Source: an uncultured Bacteroidia bacterium (lineage in GTDB: Bacteria; Bacteroidota; Bacteroidia; Bacteroidales; UBA932). Taken from it: 20,563 nucleotides of DNA. The notes under the pieces were generated by a model. That model had not been told where the DNA came from. It ran no database searches and saw only the letters and a program-made list of their open reading frames with translations. The stretch lies in NCBI GenBank assembly GCA_902796455.1, contig CADBPH010000154.1:1-20563 (forward strand), in the 5' to 3' direction. Made by a program: the position numbers and the translations under genes. Positions 14,561-20,563 of the stretch are shown in pieces. Numbering within the stretch: the stretch's first letter is position 1; every line of letters begins with the position of its first letter.

Positions 14561-15292
14561 ATGAAAAGAATCCTCTATACCCTGTTGCTGCTGGCCCTGT
14601 GTGCCTGCCAGCAAAACCCCGGGAAACCCCTGATCGGGATTTCCTGCGGCCGGACAGCGTCCGGAAACGCCACGTTGTCAAAGACATACACCCATGCCAT
14701 TACGGCCGCCGGAGGCATCCCCGTTGTCATGCCCACCATTGAGACGGAAGCAGAAGCGGATGCCTTGATCGGCCGGATGGACGGTTTCGTTTTCTCCGGC
14801 GGACCCGATGTCGATCCGGCAGAATACGGCGAAACCATCTGGAATGAGACCGTCGACATTGATGCGGTCCGGGACCGCAGCGACCTGCTGCTCGCCCGCG
14901 CCGCCCTGCGCAGCAAGAAACCGGTCCTGGCCATCTGCCGCGGGGCACAGTTATTCAATATCGTGCTCGGCGGATCCCTGTACCAGGACATCCCCACCCA
15001 GGTAGAAGGAGCCATTCCCCATGCGGATACCCTGCATGTCATCCGGATCGAAAAGAACAGCATCCTGCACCGGGTTTTCGGAAAGGATTCCCTGACGGTC
15101 AATTCCACGCACCACCAGGCGGTCAAAAAGCCCGCGCCCGGCATCCGGATCACGGCCCGCACGTCGGACAGCGTGGTCGAAGCTTATGAGACAGACCAGG
15201 TTACGGCCGTCCAATTCCATCCCGAGAAACTGCTCCAGACCGATACGTCCTGGACCGCCCTGTTCCGCCATTTCATCGAACGCTGCCAATAG
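14561..15292 (+). CDS. C26-family gamma-glutamyl hydrolase-like lipoprotein (class I glutamine amidotransferase fold)
   Basis: The ATG at 14561, 2 bp after the SDR stop, gives 243 residues and a lipoprotein signal peptide (MKRILYTLLLLALCAC, lipidated Cys most likely residue 16). A longer in-frame start at 14516 would hide this signal and is rejected. The fold is that of PuuD-like gamma-glutamyl-GABA hydrolases: 'GFVFSGGPDVDP' at 75-86, nucleophile Cys126 in 'AICRGAQLFNIVLGG', and His220/Glu222 in 'QFHPEK'. The triad is intact, so the protein should hydrolyse a gamma-glutamyl amide. Cytoplasmic relatives lack a signal, whereas this one is exported, pointing to envelope substrates such as gamma-glutamyl peptides, folate polyglutamate or peptidoglycan-derived peptides (inference). 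Confidence 0.92.
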   Translation: MKRILYTLLLLALCACQQNPGKPLIGISCGRTASGNATLSKTYTHAITAAGGIPVVMPTIETEAEADALIGRMDGFVFSGGPDVDPAEYGETIWNETVDIDAVRDRSDLLLARAALRSKKPVLAICRGAQLFNIVLGGSLYQDIPTQVEGAIPHADTLHVIRIEKNSILHRVFGKDSLTVNSTHHQAVKKPAPGIRITARTSDSVVEAYETDQVTAVQFHPEKLLQTDTSWTALFRHFIERCQ

Positions 15293-15294
15293 CC

Positions 15295-15921
15295 ATGAAT
15301 CCGGAACTGCAAACATACATCCGGCAGGAGATCATCCCCCGGTACCGCCATTTCGATCCGGCACACCAGGAGGATCATGTCCGGACGGTCATCGACCAGA
15401 GCCTGGCCCTGGCCACCCATTATGACGTCGATGAAGACATGGTCTACACCATTGCCGCCTACCACGATACCGGTCTGGCCGAGGGGCGGGAGAGACACCA
15501 CATTGTCTCCGCACGGATCATCCGGGAGGATGCCACCCTGCGCCGCTATTTCACCCCGGAGCAAATCGACATCATGGCCGACGCCGCCGAAGATCACCGG
15601 GCCTCGTCCTCCCATGCGCCCAGGACCATCTACGGGCGGATTGTCGCGGAAGCCGACCGGATTATCGACGGCCCGACCATCGTCCGGAGAACCATCCAGT
15701 ACGGCCTGAACCACTACCCGGAACTGGACAAGGAAGGTCATTGGCGGCGCTTCCTCGACCATATGGCAGAAAAATATGCGGAAGGCGGTTACCTGAAGCT
15801 CTGGATTCCGGAATCCCCCAACGCCGGACGGCTGCATGCTTTCCAGCAATTGCTGAAAGACCGTGCGGCCACCCGCAAACTCTTTGACGAGCAGTGGGAA
15901 TTATTACACAATTATTTGTAA
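15295..15921 (+). CDS. HD-domain phosphohydrolase-like protein
   Basis: The protein has 208 residues and starts 2 bp after the C26 gene. The metal-binding HD pattern is seen: His28 in 'QEDHVRTV', His57-Asp58 in 'AAYHDTGL', further candidates His69 and His101 ('AEDHR'), and Asp121 in 'AEADRI'. No signal peptide or membrane segment, so it is probably cytoplasmic. HD proteins hydrolyse phosphoesters of nucleotides or other metabolites; the substrate is unknown. The C-terminal half (Trp- and Arg-rich helices) does not suggest a second known domain. Tight spacing places it in the same transcript as the SDR and C26 genes. Confidence 0.88.
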   Translation: MNPELQTYIRQEIIPRYRHFDPAHQEDHVRTVIDQSLALATHYDVDEDMVYTIAAYHDTGLAEGRERHHIVSARIIREDATLRRYFTPEQIDIMADAAEDHRASSSHAPRTIYGRIVAEADRIIDGPTIVRRTIQYGLNHYPELDKEGHWRRFLDHMAEKYAEGGYLKLWIPESPNAGRLHAFQQLLKDRAATRKLFDEQWELLHNYL

Positions 15922-15963
15922 CTTGCACGCACAAGTCCATCCTTTTATCAGACAAACCTTCTT

Positions 15964-16431
15964 ATGACCATGAAAATAGCCAAGAAATTCATCGCGCTGG
16001 CCGCTGTCCTGATGCTGGCCTGCAGCTGCACGACCATGTTCCATACCCCGGCCCGGCTGAACCGCTTTGTCAACCGTACCGAACGGTGGGCGGAACACTA
16101 CAACCTTCGCCGCTGGGAAGTATCCACGCATAAATACAAACAGCTCCTGCAGGATTATATCCGGAACTACCGCACGTATACCAGCGCGGAGAAACGGGTC
16201 GCCATGGACGCCATCGGCCGGTATCATGCGTTGCTGGTCAAATACGGACTGAAAGAGTCCCTGGGCGTGATTTATGACCTCAAGGACATCATTCCCGCCT
16301 ATGCCGGCGGCCTGAAAGACATTTTCGACAAGGATGTGTCCGCCTTCAAGGATTTCCTCAAGGACGTCCTCGGCATGAAGAACAGCGACATCAACTCCAT
16401 CGTCGACAAACTCCAGAAAGAAAAGAAATAG
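15964..16431 (+). CDS. Small lipoprotein of unknown function
   Basis: The protein has 155 residues, or 153 if the second ATG (15970, MKIAKKF) is used. A lipoprotein signal is evident (KKFIALAAVLMLACSC, lipidated Cys20 or Cys22 counted from the first Met). The mature part is highly charged and helical, with many Tyr, Lys and Asp residues ('YKQLLQDYIRNYRTYTSAEKRV', 'DIFDKDVSAFKDFLKDVLG', ending 'KLQKEKK'). I do not recognise the family. It follows the HD gene by 42 bp and its stop overlaps the start of the DUF819 gene, implying coupling with that transporter. Confidence 0.8.
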   Translation: MTMKIAKKFIALAAVLMLACSCTTMFHTPARLNRFVNRTERWAEHYNLRRWEVSTHKYKQLLQDYIRNYRTYTSAEKRVAMDAIGRYHALLVKYGLKESLGVIYDLKDIIPAYAGGLKDIFDKDVSAFKDFLKDVLGMKNSDINSIVDKLQKEKK

Positions 16432-17621
16432 TGATCCTATCCTATGCCGTACCGGCGCTCGTCTTCCTGCTGGCGCCGGTTTTCGTTTTGTGGCTGTGCC
16501 GCCGGGTACCGCTATTGGGTCGTATCGGCCCCATCCTGATCCTGTACGTCCTCGGCGCGGTTTTAGGGAATCTGCCGCTGCTGGGCATTGCATTCTTCCC
16601 GGAGGGGCTTCCCGCCGTCCAGGAGGCGCTCAGCAGCATCACCATTCCCCTGGCCATTCCCCTGCTGCTGTCGGGCTGCATCTTCCGGCGCAGCGACACC
16701 CGGGGCCAATTGCTGTCCATGCTTTTCGGCATGCTGGCCGTCATTATCGCCGTCGTGGGCGGATACCTGCTCTTCGGCGCACGGATGTCCCCGGCCGACG
16801 ACCCGCTCTATGGGGCCAAGGTCGGCGCCATGATGACCGGGACCTACACCGGCGGAACCGTGAACATGGCCTCCATCCAAAAGATGCTTTCCGTCCGGGA
16901 AGAAACCTTCATCCTCGCCAATACGGCTGACATGGTCATCAGTTTCCTCTATCTGGTCTTCCTGGTTTCCGTCGGCATCCGGCTTTTCCGCAGGATCCTG
17001 CCATACAAAGGCCCTGCCTCCCCGGCCGCATCGGACGCACCGGAGGAAGAACGGCGTCCTTTCGAAGGACTCGCCTCGCGCAAGGGGCTGCGGAGCGGAG
17101 CCGCTTCCCTGGGAATCGCCCTGCTGATCTTCGGAATCTCCTATCTGGCAGCTACTTATGTCAACAGCATGACGGAAAGCGACATTTTCATGGTCGTCTT
17201 CATCCTCTTGCTGACGACGGCCGGCATCGGCGTCTCTTTCATCCAACCCGTCCGTACCCTCCCGTACAGCAACGACATCGGCATGTACTGCATCTACGTC
17301 TTCAGTATCGTGGTCGCCTCGATGGCGGACTTCTCCCGCATCGACCTGTCCGGCAGCCTGTACGTTTTCCTGTACCTGACGTTCATCGTTTTCGGCTCGC
17401 TGCTCCTGCACACGCTGCTGAGCCGGCTGCTGCGGATTGATGCGGATACCATGGTCATCACCTCCGTCGCCTACATCAACTCCCCGCCCTTCGTTCCGGT
17501 GATTGCAACCGCCATGAAAAACCCCGGAATGTTGGTCCCGGGGCTTTCTATCGGCATCATCGGCTATGCTGCCGGCAATTATTTGGGATTACTGATTTTC
17601 CAGCTACTCTCCGCGCTCTGA
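16431..17621 (+). CDS. DUF819 family membrane transporter-like protein
   Basis: The protein has 396 residues. The GTG start uses the last base of the preceding TAG (TAGTG), so translation is probably coupled; the nearby ATG is out of frame. It is highly hydrophobic with about 10-12 membrane segments in two halves, separated by a charged loop around residues 192-218 ('DAPEEERRPFEGLASRKG'). The motif 'TGTYTGGTVNM' at 136-146 and 'YINSPPFVPVIATAMKNPG' in the C-terminal half are characteristic of DUF819 (YjcL-like). Members are suspected to carry organic or amino acids, without firm proof. Position after an exported C26 hydrolase suggests, as inference, import of a product released outside the inner membrane. 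Confidence 0.9.
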   Translation: MILSYAVPALVFLLAPVFVLWLCRRVPLLGRIGPILILYVLGAVLGNLPLLGIAFFPEGLPAVQEALSSITIPLAIPLLLSGCIFRRSDTRGQLLSMLFGMLAVIIAVVGGYLLFGARMSPADDPLYGAKVGAMMTGTYTGGTVNMASIQKMLSVREETFILANTADMVISFLYLVFLVSVGIRLFRRILPYKGPASPAASDAPEEERRPFEGLASRKGLRSGAASLGIALLIFGISYLAATYVNSMTESDIFMVVFILLLTTAGIGVSFIQPVRTLPYSNDIGMYCIYVFSIVVASMADFSRIDLSGSLYVFLYLTFIVFGSLLLHTLLSRLLRIDADTMVITSVAYINSPPFVPVIATAMKNPGMLVPGLSIGIIGYAAGNYLGLLIFQLLSAL

Positions 17622-17652
17622 GCCGCGCCATGCCGCTCCTTACCGGCGGCCG

Positions 17653-19293
17653 TCACGGCAGCGTCACGACGGCCATGATCGGGAAATGGTCTGAAGAGTA
17701 GATCCGCTCCTCCATGTCGTCGTCAATGCACCAATAGGAATTGACGGCGGCTTGTTTCGGCACAAAAATGTAGTCGATTTGGGAACCGGATGTCGTATCC
17801 AGATTATAGCCGTAATAGGTGTATTCCCGTCCTTTATGGTTGGTTGTCGCAAAAAACGCATTCTTCACCAGATCGTTCCCGGAAGAAAGGTATTTGACCT
17901 GGTCCGAAGTCGGCGTGGAATTCAAGTCGCCGGTAAAGAACATGGGAAGACCGCCTCCGATTTCCTGCGCTTTTTGCACCAGCAGACGGGCTGACTCCAG
18001 CCGGTTGGTTGACCCTTTATGATCGAAATGCGTATTGATATACAGGAATTTCTTCCCTGTCTGCTTATCCTCGAAACGGCCCCAGACTGCCACGCGGGGA
18101 AGGGAGGCATCCCAACCCTTGCTTCCGGCCACATCCGGCGTCTCCGACAGCCAGAATGCACCGTCTTCCAACAAGGTGAACCGGTCCGGCTTATAATAAA
18201 TCGGAGTACCCTCTCCTTTCCGGTCCGAATTCCGGCCACAACCGAAAGAGACATACGTCCCGGCAAGCCCCTGGTCCAACTCTTCGCGCATCTTGTCATT
18301 CACCTCCTGGGTACCGAAGATGTCCCAGTCGCATGAACGGATCCGCCTGAAAATCACATCTTTCCGCACGGAAAAAGCCTTGTCCCCCGTATCGGAACCC
18401 GTTATGACACGCATGTTGTAACTGGCGATCTTGAATCCGCCGGTGGGAACAACGATGGTCTTGCTCCCGACCATTACGTTGACCTGGCACACCGCCCGGA
18501 AAGAATCAGCTGTCACCGTGATGTAAGAAAAGCCGGGTTTCAAACCTGTCACTTTCGCGACTTTGCCGTCCGTCTCGACCGAGGCGACAGAAGGGGCGGA
18601 ACTGGTCCATACCAGTTTCTCAGGGGTAGCATCTTCCGGCTCCAGGACCACCGTCACATTGAAACTTTCGTCGACAGGAAGGATCAGCGAAGCCGGTTCC
18701 ATGGCAATGCCTGTCACAGGAACGTGGACCTTCACGTCGCATTCCGCTGAAACATTGCCGGAAAAGAGTACCACCTTGGCGTATCCGCCTCTCACGGCAG
18801 TGATCACCCCATCTTTTACCGTGACAACAGATTCATCGGAAGATTGCCAATGAACAGATGCATTCGCGGGAGAGACCGTGGCTTGCAATGTGTAAACCTC
18901 CCCTTTTGACAACGTCAGGCTCGTCTTGTCCAGCCGGATCGACTGGGCATTGACGGGATGGACTGTAACCTTCGTCGTTGCAGAAAGGCGGCCTGCGCTG
19001 GCCGTGATCGTGGCGGTCCCTGCGGAAACACCCGTCGCTTCGCCATCTGCATCGACCGTCACGACGGACGGAGTGGAAGAAGACCAACTGACGGATTTGG
19101 GCATGGCGCGATGCGGGTCACACGTTAGTTCAAGTTCAATCGATTCACCCACAGCTAATTCCACGGGAGATGGCAGGATAGACAGCACGGGACCTGACGC
19201 ATCCGAATCGGATTTTTCATGGCAGGCCACCACGCACGCCAGGACAAAAGGAATCCATCCCGACCAAAAGATATTGCTGAACAATCGCTTCAC
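17653..19293 (-). CDS. Surface lipoprotein: three Big_2 domains plus EEP-1 endonuclease/exonuclease/phosphatase domain
   Basis: The protein has 546 residues and starts with GTG at 19293. The N-terminus (MKRLFSNIFWSGWIPFVLACVVAC) is a lipoprotein signal with possible lipidated cysteines at 20 or 24. Three bacterial Ig-like (Big_2) domains follow at about 36-112, 115-191 and 192-273, with repeats such as 'SVSWSSSTPSVVTVDADG', 'SVHWQSSDESVVTVKDG' and 'KLVWTSSAPSVASVETDG'. Residues about 286-546 are an endonuclease/exonuclease/phosphatase domain with the expected residues: Asn293 in 'SYNMR', Glu330 in 'GTQEV', His422/Asp424 in 'NTHFDH', Asp456/Asn458 in 'GDLNS', Asp507 in 'QIDYIF' and Asp535-His536 in 'SSDHFP'. 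Likely a surface-displayed metal-dependent phosphoesterase; nucleic acid, phospholipid or sugar-phosphate substrates are all possible. Confidence 0.92.
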   Translation of the reverse strand: MKRLFSNIFWSGWIPFVLACVVACHEKSDSDASGPVLSILPSPVELAVGESIELELTCDPHRAMPKSVSWSSSTPSVVTVDADGEATGVSAGTATITASAGRLSATTKVTVHPVNAQSIRLDKTSLTLSKGEVYTLQATVSPANASVHWQSSDESVVTVKDGVITAVRGGYAKVVLFSGNVSAECDVKVHVPVTGIAMEPASLILPVDESFNVTVVLEPEDATPEKLVWTSSAPSVASVETDGKVAKVTGLKPGFSYITVTADSFRAVCQVNVMVGSKTIVVPTGGFKIASYNMRVITGSDTGDKAFSVRKDVIFRRIRSCDWDIFGTQEVNDKMREELDQGLAGTYVSFGCGRNSDRKGEGTPIYYKPDRFTLLEDGAFWLSETPDVAGSKGWDASLPRVAVWGRFEDKQTGKKFLYINTHFDHKGSTNRLESARLLVQKAQEIGGGLPMFFTGDLNSTPTSDQVKYLSSGNDLVKNAFFATTNHKGREYTYYGYNLDTTSGSQIDYIFVPKQAAVNSYWCIDDDMEERIYSSDHFPIMAVVTLP

Positions 19294-19336
19294 TTTACCG
19301 AAATCTTAATAAAGAACATTATTATACCATTTTTCC

Positions 19337-19369
19337 TGAAAAACTCCCTGGTTGGTGTCCAAGGAGTTT
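19337..19369 (-). terminator. Rho-independent terminator downstream of gcvPB
   Basis: AAACTCC (19341-19347) pairs with GGAGTTT (19363-19369), with three further inner pairs (19349-19351 with 19359-19361). Read on the minus strand the stem is followed by a run of five T (GGAGTTTTTC). It begins 24 bp after the gcvPB stop. Confidence 0.65.
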
Positions 19370-19392
19370 ATCGGAAACAGATTCAATCTTTG

Positions 19393-20563
19393 CTAATCAA
19401 AAAATTTCAGGACGGGCTGACGGGCCGCTGTCGTCTCATCCGGCCGGCGGATCGGCGTGGCATGCGGCGCACCCTTGAGGAAGGACGGATCCTCCGCCGC
19501 TTCTTTGGCGATGACATGCATGACCTCGATGAACGCATCGATGGTTTCCAGCGACTCGGTCTCCGTCGGCTCGATCATCAGTGCCTGGTGGAAGAGCAGC
19601 GGGAAATAGATCGTCGGCGCATGGAATCCGAAGTCCAGCAGCCGCTTGGCGACATCGAGCGTCGTTGCGCCATGGCCGTCTTCCGTCTTGGAAGCCCCGT
19701 CGTCAATCAGCCCGTCAAACACGAATTCATGCTTGCAGACGGAAGGGATCGGCAACTTGTAGGCATCCTTGAGGGATTCCTTGATATAATTGGCAGACAG
19801 CGTAGCATACTGGCCGGCCTGGGCAAGATGCTGTTTGCCCAGCATCAGGATATAGGCGTATGCCCGCAGGATGACCCCGAAATTGCCCTGGAATCCGGAA
19901 ACCCGGATCGTGGGCAGCAGGTCAGCCAGATGGGCGGCCACACCGACCGGACCGGCACCCGGACCACCGCCGCCATGCGGCGTCGAGAAGGTCTTGTGCA
20001 GGTTCAGGTGCATGATATCGAAGCCCATGTCACCGGGACGGACCATCCCCAGCAGCGGATTCATGTTGGCTCCGTCATAATACAGGAGCCCGCCGCACCC
20101 ATGGACCAGAGCGGCAATCTCACCGATTTCCCGCTCGAACAGGCCGAGGGTATTGGGATTCGTCATCATGATTCCGGCAATCTCGTCGGAAAGCAGCGGT
20201 TTCAGGTCTTCCACATCGACCAGGCCGGAAGCATTGGATTTCACGACAATCACCTGGAGACCGCAGACAGCGGCGCTCGCGGGATTCGTTCCGTGTGCAC
20301 TGTCCGGAACAATGACCTTGGTCCGCTTCAAGTCTCCCCGGGAGATATGGTACTGGCGCATCAGCATCAAACCCGTCAGTTCCCCATGCGCACCAGCACA
20401 AGGCTGAAAGGTGAAACGGGCCAGGCCCGTGATGGCGGACAACGCCTTTTCCATACCCGCATACACGGCCTGCGCTCCGGGAACCGTTGCGGCAGGCTGC
20501 AGCGGATGAAGCGCCTGGAATCCCGGCATCGCTGCGACTTCTTCGTTGATCTTGGGGTTGTAC
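19393..20563 (-). CDS. gcvPB: Glycine dehydrogenase (decarboxylating) subunit 2, N-terminus outside window
   Basis: The frame continues to the window edge. The first visible codons read YNPKINEEVAAMPGF, which matches the region before 'LHPLQP' in GcvPB, so the ATG at 20529 is internal. About 390 residues are visible of an expected 480-500. Recognisable parts are 'CAGAHGELTGLMLMRQYH', 'DSAHGTNPASA', 'YYDGANMNPLLGMVRPGD' and the PLP-lysine segment 'LHLNLHKTFSTPHGGGGPGAGPVG'-like (Lys in 'NLHKTFSTPHGGGGPG'). With subunit 1 (GcvPA) it forms the P-protein of the glycine cleavage system, which decarboxylates glycine and passes the aminomethyl group to lipoylated GcvH in the cytoplasm. The sequence resembles the two-subunit form rather than the fused 950-residue form, but this needs the missing upstream part. 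A terminator follows the stop. Confidence 0.93.
   Translation of the reverse strand, partial: YNPKINEEVAAMPGFQALHPLQPAATVPGAQAVYAGMEKALSAITGLARFTFQPCAGAHGELTGLMLMRQYHISRGDLKRTKVIVPDSAHGTNPASAAVCGLQVIVVKSNASGLVDVEDLKPLLSDEIAGIMMTNPNTLGLFEREIGEIAALVHGCGGLLYYDGANMNPLLGMVRPGDMGFDIMHLNLHKTFSTPHGGGGPGAGPVGVAAHLADLLPTIRVSGFQGNFGVILRAYAYILMLGKQHLAQAGQYATLSANYIKESLKDAYKLPIPSVCKHEFVFDGLIDDGASKTEDGHGATTLDVAKRLLDFGFHAPTIYFPLLFHQALMIEPTETESLETIDAFIEVMHVIAKEAAEDPSFLKGAPHATPIRRPDETTAARQPVLKFFD

Noticed and set aside
17648..17674. GGCCGTC/GACGGCC inverted repeat at the DUF819/EEP convergent junction as a terminator
   Set aside because: Seven-bp stem with a 13-base loop and no T-run on either strand; kept only as a weak parallel in the convergent-hairpin finding.
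1..20563. Search for tRNA, rRNA, CRISPR, IS, phage or defence-system genes
   Set aside because: No direct-repeat arrays, transposase, integrase or defence motifs were seen, and intergenic gaps are too short and lack cloverleaf structures.

Overview
The window looks like a chromosomal segment of a Bacteroidales-type bacterium (phylum Bacteroidota). The evidence is a TonB-dependent receptor followed by DUF4876 and DUF6850-like genes, a SusC-style plug fragment, many lipoproteins with short lipoboxes, near absence of Shine-Dalgarno sites, and several matches to the Bacteroidetes promoter element TAnnTTTG upstream of genes. Base composition is fairly GC-rich for the group, which would fit an Alistipes/Rikenellaceae-like or uncultured gut lineage. 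That placement is inference. I see no tRNA, rRNA, CRISPR array, IS element or phage gene, and no stretch over 300 bp without a gene.

Layout. (1) 1-4617, + strand: the 3' part of a TonB-dependent receptor, then a DUF4876-type lipoprotein and a DUF6850-type outer-membrane barrel, tightly packed as one operon for an outer-membrane system of unknown substrate. (2) 4639-6318, - strand: a secreted helix-hairpin-helix/beta-barrel protein, convergent with the operon. (3) 6488-8101, + strand: an in-frame fusion of hypoxanthine phosphoribosyltransferase and adenylate kinase, followed after 9 bp by a small lipoprotein that consists of little more than a TonB plug domain. (4) 8118-11643, - strand: a CNNM/HlyC-like CBS membrane protein, a DUF554 membrane protein, a small cytoplasmic protein with one EF-hand-like loop, and a Gfo/Idh/MocA oxidoreductase. 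(5) 11756-13675, + strand: a Zn/Cd-type P1B ATPase with a polyhistidine N-terminus, divergent from the oxidoreductase across a compact double promoter that contains a perfect dyad. (6) 13737-17621, + strand: a five-gene run of SDR oxidoreductase, C26 glutamine-amidotransferase-like lipoprotein, HD-domain hydrolase, small lipoprotein and DUF819 transporter. (7) 17653-20563, - strand: a lipoprotein with three Big_2 domains and an EEP-1 nuclease/phosphatase domain, and the C-terminal part of glycine dehydrogenase subunit 2 (gcvPB), truncated by the window end.

Most of the window is ordinary housekeeping and envelope coding sequence. The parts most worth a second look are the TBDR/DUF4876/DUF6850 trio, the plug-only lipoprotein behind the hpt-adk fusion, the C26/HD/DUF819 operon, the polyhistidine ATPase with its dyad-bearing divergent promoter, and a set of strong hairpins, several of which overlap the 3' ends of convergent genes.
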